Shown here: positions 1-7,745 of the stretch, in pieces
Numbering within the stretch: the first letter of the stretch is position 1
How the letters are laid out: every line of letters begins with the position of its first letter
Assembly (NCBI GenBank): GCA_036272735.1
Contig: DATAYF010000260.1
Location: 1 to 21,012 of the forward strand
Length of the DNA stretch: 21,012 bases
Direction of reading: 5' to 3'
DNA from: DATAYF01 sp036272735
GTDB lineage: Bacteria; Chloroflexota; Ktedonobacteria; Ktedonobacterales; Ktedonobacteraceae
Translations under genes and position numbers: made by a program
The notes under the pieces: model-generated
What the model was told of the DNA's origin: nothing
The model's database searches: none
Seen by the model: only the letters and a program-made list of their open reading frames with translations

Positions 1-493
1 TTTGCTGCGCGAAGGCCTTGAGGTCGGGGTCGCTGCCGTTGGCGATCTCGTACTGGTAGAGCGCAGCGTTGGCCCTTTGATAGTTCACTTGGCCGCTCAC
101 ATAATCTGCGTCGAATGTCTGACCCGTCTCATGCTGGAGGGCCGATATCATTGTCGCGTACGCGGCTTTCAGCAGCGTCGGCGGGGGGACCGGAGCTTTG
201 CGCTGCAAAATCGCCTCCAGGGCATTATTCACCGCGATATGCGAGCTCACCATGAGTTGCGCATAGGAGCGAATGGCCTCGGTGCCACCCTTCGTCTGAG
301 CAAGCCGGCCGGCGTCGACTTGGAACGGAGTACCGAGCGAAGTCTGGGTAACGAAGTAGGTATCGGTTGGCCCGAGCTGGGCTTCTCTTGTGTTCGTCGC
401 GGGAGCTTGTGCATAGGCAATGCCAGCAATGCTGGCAAAGATGGCGACCATTGCGAACAAAAGAATTCCTCCAAGGAACGCTATTACTCTCAT
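1..493 (-). CDS. DUF4142 family secreted protein (C-terminus beyond window edge)
   Basis: Reading the minus strand from the ATG at 493 gives a frame that stays open to the window edge (164 residues). It begins with a hydrophobic signal peptide (MRVIAFLGGILLFAMVAIFA, then a short stretch to an AYA-Q cleavage-like site near residue 29). A helical region follows that ends in NGSDPDLKAFAQQ, the hallmark end of the DUF4142 ferritin-like four-helix family, usually about 150-200 residues. Family function is poorly defined; members are exported. The start is supported by AAGGAG 9 nt upstream; an in-frame ATG six codons earlier (at 511) has a poorer ribosome site. Only the last helix and stop are missing. 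It is divergent from everything to its right. Family assignment is by recalled pattern, not by a search. Confidence 0.8.
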   Translation of the reverse strand, partial: MRVIAFLGGILLFAMVAIFASIAGIAYAQAPATNTREAQLGPTDTYFVTQTSLGTPFQVDAGRLAQTKGGTEAIRSYAQLMVSSHIAVNNALEAILQRKAPVPPPTLLKAAYATMISALQHETGQTFDADYVSGQVNYQRANAALYQYEIANGSDPDLKAFAQQ

Positions 494-926
494 AGAGACC
501 GTCTCCTTCATTTGTGTTTTTCTTGTCTGCTCTACCGGTACGTTGTTGAGTGATAAGCTGTCTGAAATGCATATCCAAGTTCAAGCTAGAGAGAGGTGGG
601 TCTGATATGGCTAGTGTTTCCAGGTAGGTGGCTCCAGAAGCTTATACAACTGAACAGACTGAACATGTGAAATGACTTCTCAAGCCAAGCAAATACATTC
701 TACAGCGATGTTCGGCCATCTTAAGCCTGGGACAGAAAACTCTCTCCAAAAGTATAATTTCGTCCTGTTCTTTCCAAACTTGAGGATTCAATCTTTCTGA
801 TCACTGCTGTAGCGTCCGAATTAAGAGAAAAATAGAGCCATTAAGAAGTAAAAACCTTAATGGCTATTCGTGCTGGTCTGGCTTCTGTGCTTTTGTGAGG
901 ATTTGTTGTGTTTAGAGGAAGGAGGT
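494..926. other. Gene-free divergent intergenic region
   Basis: No reading frame here has a ribosome site or recognisable protein. It lies between the divergent DUF4142 gene and the membrane-protein/methyltransferase pair, so it should hold the promoter of the former, which I could not place with confidence. Two small structures stand out: a direct repeat ACTGAACA at 649-656 and 658-665 (9-nt period), and a perfect 10-bp hairpin at 836-865, listed separately. Confidence 0.5.
836..865 (-). terminator. Orphan hairpin, terminator-like on the minus strand
   Basis: AGCCATTAAG (836-845) and CTTAATGGCT (856-865) form a perfect 10-bp stem with a 10-nt loop. On the minus strand the stem is followed by CTATTTTTCTC, a short T-rich tract as in an intrinsic terminator; on the plus strand it is followed by mixed sequence. 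No minus-strand gene ends here, so the transcript it would end is unknown. It could equally be an operator or chance structure. Confidence 0.35.
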
Positions 927-955
927 TTGTGTAGTGAGTGTTTGAGTGCTATACT
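927..955 (+). promoter_or_regulatory. Extended -10 sigma70-type promoter
   Basis: TTGTGT (927-932), a 17-nt spacer and TATACT (950-955), with TGC directly before the -10 (947-949) making an extended -10 element. Transcription would start near 962, about 55 nt before the ATG at 1017. It fits as promoter for the small membrane protein and the methyltransferase. Confidence 0.55.
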
Positions 956-1016
956 ACGGAGGTACATCTTCTGCATTCGTGTCAAGTGCTTGCAAAGGCG
1001 AACAAAGGCAAAATCG

Positions 1017-1313
1017 ATGTATACACAGGTGTTTTCACTCATCTTACTCGTATTGGGGCCACTCGGCATTATCATTCTGTTACTCCTAACCACTTATATA
1101 TTGCGGTATTACCAGGGAAGCAACATGGGGAGCTTCCGCTGGCACCTGAAAAATGCCCGTCTCAAAGACCTATCGGCGCTTGCCACGCTCTTTTGTTTCG
1201 CCATGGCGGCCAGTTACGCCGTGCTGCAAGAAAGTTGGAGCATTCTCTATGTCATCCTGGCAGTAAAAGTAGGCACGTGGTGGTTGCGTTTTGTGATGAG
1301 CGAAAGGTCTTAA
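1017..1313 (+). CDS. Small multi-pass membrane protein, unknown function
   Basis: Encodes 98 residues from the ATG at 1017. The frame continues open upstream, but those codons are Cys-rich and unlike a protein N-terminus. Three hydrophobic segments are visible: about residues 5-27 (VFSLILLVLGPLGIIILLLL), 48-66 (LSALATLFCFAMAASYAVLQ) and 70-90 (SILYVILAVKVGTWWLRF), with basic loops between. I do not recognise a family. The stop codon (TAA, 1311-1313) shares its last base with a possible ATG for the methyltransferase, so the two are probably translated together behind the promoter at 927-955. The ribosome site is weak (AAAGGC about 10 nt upstream), so the start is uncertain. Confidence 0.5.
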   Translation: MYTQVFSLILLVLGPLGIIILLLLTTYILRYYQGSNMGSFRWHLKNARLKDLSALATLFCFAMAASYAVLQESWSILYVILAVKVGTWWLRFVMSERS

Positions 1314-1345
1314 TGCAAGGCTACGCACAAAGGACGGATCACCAT

Positions 1346-2161
1346 ATGAGCGAGCTTCCCTGGTATCAGAGCTTCTTCAACGAAGACTACGTGCGCATCT
1401 ATGCTCCATTTCTCCCAGCCGGTCGCACAGCGCAAGAAGTGGCGGGCATCATCGACCTGCTGAAACCTCCTTCCGATGCACAGATACTCGACCTCTGTTG
1501 TGGCTACGGCCGACACGCCATTCCTTTAGCCCAGCAGGGATATACGCTCACGGGTCTGGATCTCAGCGACACACTGCTGCACATGGCGCAGGTGACGGCC
1601 GAAGAACAGGGGGTCAACGTACGCTGGGTGCACAGCGATATGCGAGCCGTGCCGTTCGAGAACGAATTCGACGCCATCATCAATATTTTTACCTCGTTTG
1701 GCTATTTGCGTGATGAAGCAGAGGACCTTCAGGTTTTACGCCAGGTGCACAAAGCCCTCAAACCAGGCGGCCGCTTCTTGCTGGAAACCGTCTATCAACC
1801 ACGGGTACTGCGCGCCTTCTCGCCATACGGCATCCTGCGTTATGAGGATGGTCTGATGGTCCTGGAAGAGCGCCACATCGACCTGCGCGCAAGTCGCAAC
1901 GAGGTGCATATCACCATGCTCAGTCCTGATGGAAAACGCACAGAGCATCACCAATCCATGCGCATCTACACCCTCAGCGAATTAGAGCGCATGCTCACCA
2001 CAGCCGGGCTACAATTACAGGCATACTACGGAGATTTGAGCGGCAATGCCCTCACCCTCGATAGCCGCCTGGCCCTCGTCAGCCAGAAGATGGGCTTGAA
2101 CACTACCCCTCTGGTTAAAAATGCAGAAATACGCTATAATTGGCCTGAACCACCACGGTAA
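1346..2161 (+). CDS. Class I SAM-dependent methyltransferase
   Basis: A 271-residue small-molecule-type methyltransferase. The SAM-binding motif I, ILDLCCGYGRHAIPLAQQGY, lies near residue 47, followed by the acidic end of strand 2 (TGLDLS), motif II-like VHSDMRAVPF and the post-II segment LKPGGRFLLE. N-terminal WYQSFFNEDYVRIYAPFL is typical of the uncharacterised cytosolic family that begins WY-FF-EDY. The substrate cannot be read from the sequence. Start choice: ATG 1346 has AAAGGA 11 nt upstream; an in-frame ATG at 1313, overlapping the preceding stop, has GAAAGG 5-6 nt upstream and would add 11 residues. The same frame runs open back to 938, but that part overlaps the membrane protein and has no homologous look. 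Confidence 0.85.
   Translation: MSELPWYQSFFNEDYVRIYAPFLPAGRTAQEVAGIIDLLKPPSDAQILDLCCGYGRHAIPLAQQGYTLTGLDLSDTLLHMAQVTAEEQGVNVRWVHSDMRAVPFENEFDAIINIFTSFGYLRDEAEDLQVLRQVHKALKPGGRFLLETVYQPRVLRAFSPYGILRYEDGLMVLEERHIDLRASRNEVHITMLSPDGKRTEHHQSMRIYTLSELERMLTTAGLQLQAYYGDLSGNALTLDSRLALVSQKMGLNTTPLVKNAEIRYNWPEPPR
2112..2140 (+). promoter_or_regulatory. Possible promoter inside the methyltransferase 3' end
   Basis: A perfect TATAAT (2135-2140) lies inside the last codons of the methyltransferase gene, 17 nt after a weak -35 (TGGTTA, 2112-2117). It could drive the small unknown gene at 2243 and mutY. The poor -35 keeps confidence low. Confidence 0.35.
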
Positions 2162-2242
2162 ATCATCGCTAGAAACCGGGTGGTGCTCATACGCGAGCTG
2201 ACTCATTCAATTTTATTCCATCATAAGGAAGGTAATAGAACC

Positions 2243-2548
2243 GTGGCGTGGTGTAAATTTTTTATTCCTAAAATAGCTTCACCGCATGTGAAGCCAGATG
2301 ATCCTGAACTGAACGAGCAGATTATGTACGCCAAGTGCGTCAAGGGGCACGTGCTGAAGGACGCCAATGATTGGCTACTGTGCGAAAACCTCCCCTCGCC
2401 AGGTTCAACTTGCTGGCAAGAGGGCGGAGACACACTCTTCTCGTTGACCGCACGCAAACGCAGCAAGCAGAGCGAAGAAGCAACACAGCAGTCAGAAGCG
2501 AGCAATGGCACGAAGGATACTGCCTCGGTCCGTACGAGCAAAGCCTGA
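2243..2548 (+). CDS. Small cytosolic protein, unknown function
   Basis: A GTG at 2243 preceded by AAGGAAGG (2225-2232, about 10 nt away) starts a 101-residue protein. The first 65 residues look globular and carry four cysteines (MAWCKFF..., YAKCVKGHVL, WLLCENL, GSTCWQEGG), possibly a metal or disulfide site. The last 35 residues are a Ser/Lys/Glu/Thr-rich, probably disordered tail. No family recognised. It ends 6 nt before the mutY ATG and probably shares its transcript. The frame extends upstream to 2180, but the ribosome site supports 2243. Confidence 0.5.
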   Translation: MAWCKFFIPKIASPHVKPDDPELNEQIMYAKCVKGHVLKDANDWLLCENLPSPGSTCWQEGGDTLFSLTARKRSKQSEEATQQSEASNGTKDTASVRTSKA

Positions 2549-2554
2549 GGCAGC

Positions 2555-3544
2555 ATGCGCAAAAAGGCTACAACCTCATCACCTATCGAAATCCAGTTCG
2601 CGCCCGAAGTCATAACCCGTGTGCACTCTCTGCTGTTAACGTGGTACGCAGCGGAACAGCGCAACTTGCCCTGGCGCGCCACCAGCGATCCATACGCCAT
2701 CCTGGTCTCAGAGATGATGCTGCAACAGACGCAGGTAGATCGTGTATTGCCGAAATACGCGCAGTTTTTGCAGGCATTTCCTACCCTGTCCGATCTGGCT
2801 ACAGCGCCAACCGCCGAAGTTATTTCGGCCTGGGTACCTCTGGGCTACAACAGGCGCGCGGTGAGCTTGCAGAGCATTGCACGCCAGGTTGTCGCCAACT
2901 ATCAAGGGCGCATACCAGACACGATTCCCGACCTTTTACAATTAAAAGGCATTGGTCGCTACACGGCGGGAGCTATAGCCTGCTTCGCATACCATAAACA
3001 GGTGGCGACGGTCGATACAAACATTCGTCGTGTCCTCCATCGTGTATTTCTTGGCTTAGAACATCCTGAACCCAAAGCCAACGATGCCCAGATGCTCCTG
3101 CTTGCCGAGGAAGTACTGCCAGCCGAGCAAGCCTACCCATGGAACCAGGCATTGATGGATCTGGGAGCAACCATTTGTACTAGTGGGGACCCGCAATGCA
3201 TCAACTGCCCATTGCAGGACGTTTGTACAGCTTATACAGATATGACGTATTATAGCCTCTTCCCTTCTGGCGCGGTCCTACGGCAATTGCGGAAGGTGGC
3301 GGAGAAAAAGTCTGGCTATCAGTCCCAACCATTCACCAGCACAAATCGCTATTTTCGCGGCCGCATCGTCGACTATTTACGATCTTTACCAGCCGACGAG
3401 CGCATTCCATTGGCAACGCTGGGACCCACTATCAAAGCAGAGTATAACGAGGAGCATGATCTGGCCTGGCTCCAAACGCTTGTGAGTGGGCTAGCCAAAG
3501 ATGGGTTACTGGATTATACAGAGGATGGAGTGAGACTTCCATAG
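2555..3544 (+). CDS. mutY: A/G-specific adenine glycosylase
   Basis: A 329-residue HhH-GPD base-excision enzyme that removes adenine mispaired with 8-oxoguanine. Visible signatures: the catalytic Glu in SEMMLQQTQ (E53), the helix-hairpin-helix LKGIGRYTAGAIACFAYHK (about 129-147), the catalytic Asp in VDTNIRRVL (D154), and a [4Fe-4S] loop with C-x6-C-x2-C-x5-C spacing (C208, C215, C218, C224). The Nudix-like C-terminal domain of E. coli MutY, which reads 8-oxoG, is not recognisable. A shorter segment takes its place (NRYFRGRIVDYLRSLPADE, then a winged-helix-like end), resembling the C-termini of actinobacterial MutY. The usual GYYARARN segment is GYNRRAVS here. The ATG lies 6 nt after the preceding stop. 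Confidence 0.93.
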   Translation: MRKKATTSSPIEIQFAPEVITRVHSLLLTWYAAEQRNLPWRATSDPYAILVSEMMLQQTQVDRVLPKYAQFLQAFPTLSDLATAPTAEVISAWVPLGYNRRAVSLQSIARQVVANYQGRIPDTIPDLLQLKGIGRYTAGAIACFAYHKQVATVDTNIRRVLHRVFLGLEHPEPKANDAQMLLLAEEVLPAEQAYPWNQALMDLGATICTSGDPQCINCPLQDVCTAYTDMTYYSLFPSGAVLRQLRKVAEKKSGYQSQPFTSTNRYFRGRIVDYLRSLPADERIPLATLGPTIKAEYNEEHDLAWLQTLVSGLAKDGLLDYTEDGVRLP

Positions 3545-3630
3545 AAAATCATAATTTATCGGTCTCGTGTATACTTGATGATGACCATAGCGTCAGTATT
3601 CAAGAGCGAGGCACACGGAGGAACCTGACA

Positions 3631-4440
3631 TTGCAACTCACCAGTTTACAAGATATTACGCGTAAATACCGTCACATCTTCCTCGCACCACACTTCGATG
3701 ACGTGGTCTTTGCTTGTGGAGGCACCCTTGGCGTACAGGTAAGCAGCGGCTTGCGCCCGTTAGTCATTACCGTTTTCGGCGGTGTACCACCAACGAATAT
3801 GACGCTCCCTCACTACGCCCTACAAACACACCAGGAAATGGGCTTCTCCGACTCCCAGGGTCCATCAGCACCCATGGAGGCTCGTAGAAGAGAAGACGCG
3901 GCCGCGGCCGATTACCTGGAAGTAGATTATCTTTGGCTCGACTACCTGGACGCCAGCTATCGGGGAAACTATAGCAGTATCGAAGCCATTATGGGCGGCG
4001 AGGTCCATCCCAGCGACCAGAATATTGAAAAGCAGTTGTCGCAGGACCTCTTGAACATCAAAGACCAGTTACCGGATGTCGTCTGGTATGCCCCATTGGG
4101 AGCAGGCCGCCACGTGGATCATCAGATCGTGAGTTCCGCTGCGGACCATCTTGTCCAGCAGGGTTCTAAGGTCTACTATTACGAAGATTTCCCATATGTT
4201 TTCAGGCAGAAAGGCGCGCTGGATGCTCGCTTACAAGAAATAGGGGCGAACCTGGAACCACATTTGGTAGAAGTATCGGAGTTTCTGCCCGCACGCGTCA
4301 CCGCTTCAGAGATGTACGCCTCGCAAATTGCTCGGAACTTTCCTGGCAAAGACGCCATCCAAACCGCGATGCACAGTTATACTCACAATATTCGTCCCAT
4401 AGAGACGGTATGCCTGGAACGTTACTGGAAAGCAAGGTAA
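3631..4440 (+). CDS. PIG-L/LmbE family deacetylase
   Basis: A 269-residue zinc-dependent de-N-acetylase of the PIG-L family, which hydrolyses N-acetyl groups from GlcNAc-containing substrates. The N-terminal metal motif appears as APHFDDVVFACGGTLG (residues about 18-33, a variant of the usual HPDD-E), and the second metal and catalytic motif as GRHVDHQIV (about residue 160). The substrate is unknown; mycothiol- or bacillithiol-pathway homologues and antibiotic-modifying enzymes belong to the same family. The start is a TTG with GGAGG 8-9 nt upstream; no better ATG is in frame nearby. A -10-like TATACT lies at 3570-3575 but lacks a good -35. The kinase gene follows after 74 nt. Confidence 0.85.
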   Translation: MQLTSLQDITRKYRHIFLAPHFDDVVFACGGTLGVQVSSGLRPLVITVFGGVPPTNMTLPHYALQTHQEMGFSDSQGPSAPMEARRREDAAAADYLEVDYLWLDYLDASYRGNYSSIEAIMGGEVHPSDQNIEKQLSQDLLNIKDQLPDVVWYAPLGAGRHVDHQIVSSAADHLVQQGSKVYYYEDFPYVFRQKGALDARLQEIGANLEPHLVEVSEFLPARVTASEMYASQIARNFPGKDAIQTAMHSYTHNIRPIETVCLERYWKAR

Positions 4441-4514
4441 ATCAAGCAAGCAGAGACTGTGACCTGACAATGGAGTAGTGACGCACACTTGCACATTGGG
4501 AGTGGTAGGAGACG

Positions 4515-6305
4515 ATGATGGGGATAGAAGGGACGACACTTGGGCGTTATGAACTGCGTCGTTGTGTTGCACGTGGAGGCATGTCTGAGGTGTATCTGGG
4601 ATATGACCGCCACGTGCGCAGAAGAGTCGCAATCAAGGTATTGTATGGCAGCGACGAACCATTTGTCCGTCGTTTTGAGCGCGAGGCGCTGGCAGTAGGC
4701 ACGCTCTCACACGATCATATTCTGCCGCTCTACGATTTTGGGGAACAACGCCCATGGTACTATCTTGTTATGCCCTACGTAGAAGGTGGGACGCTACGGG
4801 ACTACTTGCTCAGAAAAGAACAGCTTTCCCTGGAAGTGGCGGGCAAGGTGCTCGAACAAATAGCCTCCGCCCTGCAACATGCTCACGATCATGGCGTCGT
4901 CCATCGCGACGTGAAACCCTCTAACATCTTGCTACGTCCCGATGGGCACGTCTACCTTGTCGATTTTGGCCTGGCAAAAGCGAAAATGGAGGCCGATTCT
5001 CATGCCAAGGTCGGCATGGTCGGGACACCAGAGTATATGGCCCCAGAGCAGACTAATGGCGTAAATGACTATCGCAGCGACATTTATTCGCTCGGCATCA
5101 TCCTCTACCAGATGCTTACCGGACGCGTCCCCTTCATGGCCGACTCGCCTGTAACCGTCTCGCTGAAACACATTTACGCCCAACCACGTTTGCCCAGCCT
5201 GCTCAATGGTGATATTCCACCTGACATTGAAAAGGTCATGCTCAAAGCCCTGGCCAAAAATCCCAACGAACGCTACCAGGAAGCCAGGGCCTTTGCTATA
5301 GACTATAAGAAGGCCCTGGTAGAAATTTTGATTCACAAACGTGGCGGGCTCCCGTCGACCGATCAACTGCAAGACACCGTCACGGAAGGACTGGTGGAAG
5401 AGCCAACCAGGCCGTTCGTTTTTCTACCGGAGGTGTTTCTTCCCCCCATTGTTACTCCACGCAATCCGCTGGCACGAGAGCTGCCATCCATGCCATCGAT
5501 ACCACGCACCGCCCCCACACCGCAACGCGTACACCAGACGTTGCTGACGATGTTATGCCTCGCCTTGCTTGGTTCTTCCATTCTGCTTGGGTTACTCTGG
5601 CAAGACAACGCCACCCAAAATGCCCAACTTCTGCAAACAAGTAATGGCACCGCACTCTTCTGGCACACAGCGACGGCGCTCGCGCAGCAACAGGCCGCGC
5701 TGGCCGCCCAGGCTCGCGTACAGGCGACAGCAGGCGTGACGACGGCGGTTGGCGCGGGCAGCGTGCTCTACGAAAATGCCCTCACCTATCCCGGCGGTGG
5801 CTGGATTAACGATGGTAAACAGTGTTTCTTTACACCCCAGGGCTACCACGTCTACACCAGTCTGCGCCATACCACGGCCTGGTGCTACCTCAACCAGAGA
5901 CGCTTTACAAACACGGTACTCACCGCACAAGCACAGTTGCTACGCGGCGACATGTATGGTATCGTTTTCCGTCTTGACTCGACCGCAAAGGCATTCTACG
6001 TGTTTGAATTAAACTATCTCGGCGAATATCGTTTCATACGGGCCGAGGGGGATAATCCGCTAAACTGGCTGACCTTGATCGACTGGACGCCCTCGGACGC
6101 CATCAAAGGCGGCTACGGCGTCACGAATACACTGCTCGTGATGGCGAATGCATCCAGCTTTCGCTTCTATGTGAACAAACAACTAATCAGGCCAGCCATC
6201 GCCGACCCGGCATATGCGACAGGATTGGTGGGATTTCTGGTCGGTGGAGACGACTATGGCGGCACGGAGGCGACGTTTAACAATTTATGGATATTTCAAA
6301 GGTAG
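4515..6305 (+). CDS. Membrane Ser/Thr protein kinase with external sensor-like domain
   Basis: A 596-residue PknB-type kinase. Residues about 12-275 form the kinase domain: Gly loop VARGGMSEVY (18-27), VAIK lysine K41, helix-C Glu E57, catalytic loop VVHRDVKPSN (HRD 130-132), DFG 150-152 and GTPEYMAPEQ. All catalytic residues are present, so it should be active. A Pro-rich linker leads to one transmembrane helix (about 342-362). An Ala/Gln-rich helical stretch follows, then an external domain (about 405-596) with the look of a concanavalin/LamG-type beta-sandwich (WINDGKQCFFTPQGYHVYTS ... GIVFRLDSTAKAFYVFELN ... RFYVNKQLI), which may bind a glycan or other ligand. Start: tandem ATGs at 4515 and 4518, with TAGGAG just upstream. 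It is followed at 37 nt by folK on the same strand. Confidence 0.92.
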   Translation: MMGIEGTTLGRYELRRCVARGGMSEVYLGYDRHVRRRVAIKVLYGSDEPFVRRFEREALAVGTLSHDHILPLYDFGEQRPWYYLVMPYVEGGTLRDYLLRKEQLSLEVAGKVLEQIASALQHAHDHGVVHRDVKPSNILLRPDGHVYLVDFGLAKAKMEADSHAKVGMVGTPEYMAPEQTNGVNDYRSDIYSLGIILYQMLTGRVPFMADSPVTVSLKHIYAQPRLPSLLNGDIPPDIEKVMLKALAKNPNERYQEARAFAIDYKKALVEILIHKRGGLPSTDQLQDTVTEGLVEEPTRPFVFLPEVFLPPIVTPRNPLARELPSMPSIPRTAPTPQRVHQTLLTMLCLALLGSSILLGLLWQDNATQNAQLLQTSNGTALFWHTATALAQQQAALAAQARVQATAGVTTAVGAGSVLYENALTYPGGGWINDGKQCFFTPQGYHVYTSLRHTTAWCYLNQRRFTNTVLTAQAQLLRGDMYGIVFRLDSTAKAFYVFELNYLGEYRFIRAEGDNPLNWLTLIDWTPSDAIKGGYGVTNTLLVMANASSFRFYVNKQLIRPAIADPAYATGLVGFLVGGDDYGGTEATFNNLWIFQR

Positions 6306-6342
6306 TTTCACAATAAGATACGCTGAAAGGTTGTGTATACGT

Positions 6343-6864
6343 ATGCATACAAGCGACCGACCAGAATCAGGCCAGCATGTTAGCTATCTTGCCCTGGGGT
6401 CAAATATCGGTGACCGACTCGCGTATTTAGCGCAGGCGCTGAAACAACTCGCCACGGTGATGATCGTCGAGCAAGTGTCCTCGGTCTATGAAACGGAACC
6501 GGTGGGCTACATCGATCAAGCTCGCTTTCTCAATCTCGTGTGTCGCGGCACCACATGGCTCACCCCCCAGGAGCTTTTACGCTTCAGCAAAGACACCGAA
6601 CAGCGCATTGGGCGTACACCAACGGTGCGCAACGGACCGCGCATCATCGATATCGACCTGCTCTATTATGATGCACTGCCCGTGCAAGAGGAGCAGTTGA
6701 TTATTCCCCATCCACGAATAGCCGAGCGCGCATTCGTACTGGTTCCATTCGTAGAAATTGCGCCGCAGTTTGTTGATCCAACGACCGGCAAGACCGCGCG
6801 CGAGATGCTGGCAACCATCAAAGCAACTGGCGTTGTAAAATTCGCTGCCCCTTTGCCGGTCTAA
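6343..6864 (+). CDS. folK: 2-amino-4-hydroxy-6-hydroxymethyldihydropteridine diphosphokinase (HPPK)
   Basis: A 173-residue HPPK, which transfers pyrophosphate from ATP to hydroxymethyl-dihydropterin in folate synthesis. It has the N-terminal YLALGSNIGDR, the SSVYETEPVGY loop, FLNLVCRG, and the signature RNGPRIIDIDLLYYD, followed by IIPHPRIAERAFVLVPFVEIAP. Length and order are normal for a monofunctional enzyme. No folB or folP is adjacent, so it is detached from the usual folate cluster. The ATG at 6343 has GAAAGG about 12 nt upstream; the frame continues upstream into the kinase gene, but that overlap is not credible. Probably cotranscribed with the kinase. Confidence 0.93.
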   Translation: MHTSDRPESGQHVSYLALGSNIGDRLAYLAQALKQLATVMIVEQVSSVYETEPVGYIDQARFLNLVCRGTTWLTPQELLRFSKDTEQRIGRTPTVRNGPRIIDIDLLYYDALPVQEEQLIIPHPRIAERAFVLVPFVEIAPQFVDPTTGKTAREMLATIKATGVVKFAAPLPV

Positions 6865-6889
6865 TCGCATCACAATTCATGTGAGGCGA
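6865..6889 (+). terminator. Hairpin directly after folK
   Basis: TCGCATCACA (6865-6874) pairs with TGTGAGGCGA (6880-6889) around a 5-nt loop, with one mismatch. It starts on the base after the folK stop codon. No T-tract follows (CCAGAAAAGCC), so it may be a weak terminator or a 3'-end stabiliser. Confidence 0.4.
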
Positions 6890-6922
6890 CCAGAAAAGCC
6901 TTGCCCCAAATGTCTAAGAGGG

Positions 6923-6951
6923 ATGACAGGAAACACGTCATATGCTAGAAT
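6923..6951 (+). promoter_or_regulatory. Extended -10 promoter of rsfS
   Basis: ATGACA (6923-6928), a 17-nt spacer and TAGAAT (6946-6951), with TGC immediately before the -10 (6943-6945). Transcription would start near 6958, leaving a leader of about 90 nt before the rsfS GTG. The same extended -10 layout is seen at 927-955. Confidence 0.5.
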
Positions 6952-7047
6952 AGCAATAGCCAGGAAGTGTTATTCATAGAACCTGTTCACCTTGTTTGGT
7001 ACATTGTAGGTAGATAGATAGAACAGGATTAGTATAGGGAGTGATTA

Positions 7048-7413
7048 GTGATTGTGGAGGGAGTTCAAGTAGATACTGATCAAATAGCAAGAGCTGCGGT
7101 AGATATCGCATCTGATAAAAAAGCATTCGACATCCTTTTGCTCGATGTCAACGACGTGACCACCATTGCCGACTACTTTCTGATCTGTAGTGGTAGTAAT
7201 GCACGCCAGATTCAGGCTATCGCCGAGGCTATTGACGAAGAACTAGGGAAGCAGGGGGCCCATTTGCTCTACCGCGAAGGCGTAGCAGATAGCGGCTGGT
7301 TACTCCTAGATTTTGGGGACGTTATTGTACATATATTCAGTTCCAAAGAGCGTGAGTACTACCAGATCGAGCGCCTCTGGAGTAAAGCCAAAACAGTCGT
7401 GTTTTTGCAATAA
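7048..7413 (+). CDS. rsfS: Ribosomal silencing factor RsfS (Iojap family)
   Basis: A 121-residue RsfS/Iojap protein, which binds ribosomal protein uL14 and blocks joining of the ribosomal subunits when nutrients are scarce. The conserved core is visible in order: ARAAVDIASDKKAFDILLLD, DVTTIADYFLICSGSNARQI, QAIAEAIDEEL, then REGVADSGWLLLDFGDVIVH and IFSSKEREYYQIERLW. Length is normal. The start is GTG 7048 with AGGGAG 6-7 nt upstream. In many bacteria this gene sits with nadD; no nadD is present here. A small membrane-protein gene follows 23 nt later, probably on the same transcript. Confidence 0.94.
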   Translation: MIVEGVQVDTDQIARAAVDIASDKKAFDILLLDVNDVTTIADYFLICSGSNARQIQAIAEAIDEELGKQGAHLLYREGVADSGWLLLDFGDVIVHIFSSKEREYYQIERLWSKAKTVVFLQ

Positions 7414-7436
7414 CAAAAACAGAAAAGGTGGCGACG

Positions 7437-7619
7437 ATGACATTTTTTCGTAACCATATGTTCATCGAAGGTATCGCGTTGGGGGGTCTTTGTGGCATTA
7501 TCATTGGCTCCATTATTGCCTTTACAATTGGCGAAAGCAGTGTAGAAGCATTACGCCGCACAATGAGCGACAAATTCCCAGGCAAACGCCAGGTGCCATT
7601 CCAGTATCTCTCTCAGTAG
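7437..7619 (+). CDS. Small single-pass membrane protein
   Basis: A 60-residue protein from ATG 7437, with AAAGG 9 nt upstream. After a short N-terminus (MTFFRNHMFIEG) comes a Gly/Ile-rich hydrophobic helix (IALGGLCGIIIGSIIAFTIG, about residues 13-32), then a basic soluble tail (RRTMSDKFPGKRQV). The layout resembles YtxH-like small membrane proteins, but similarity is too low to name it. It follows rsfS at 23 nt and is likely coexpressed. Confidence 0.6.
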   Translation: MTFFRNHMFIEGIALGGLCGIIIGSIIAFTIGESSVEALRRTMSDKFPGKRQVPFQYLSQ

Positions 7620-7745
7620 CTCCTTGTTCAAGCGGGAGTATTGCTGGCTTTACCATATAGGACATTACATAATAACACAACAGCTAACAACCAAATAGTG
7701 CATGGTCACGTTCGCGTGAGGTTGGTTTGTAGGGTTTTTCGTGCA

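Noticed and set aside
2..553. A 183-residue plus-strand frame
   Set aside because: It lies antisense to the DUF4142 gene, which has a signal peptide, ribosome site and family signature. The plus-strand product is Arg/Cys-rich without recognisable features.
938..1345. An upstream extension of the methyltransferase frame
   Set aside because: It overlaps the small membrane protein, lacks a ribosome site at 938, and the methyltransferase family starts near WYQSFF. ATG 1313 or 1346 is far more likely.
3570..3575. TATACT as promoter -10 for the PIG-L gene
   Set aside because: No -35-like hexamer is found at 16-18 nt upstream and the TG is not at the extended -10 position, so it is mentioned only in the gene entry.
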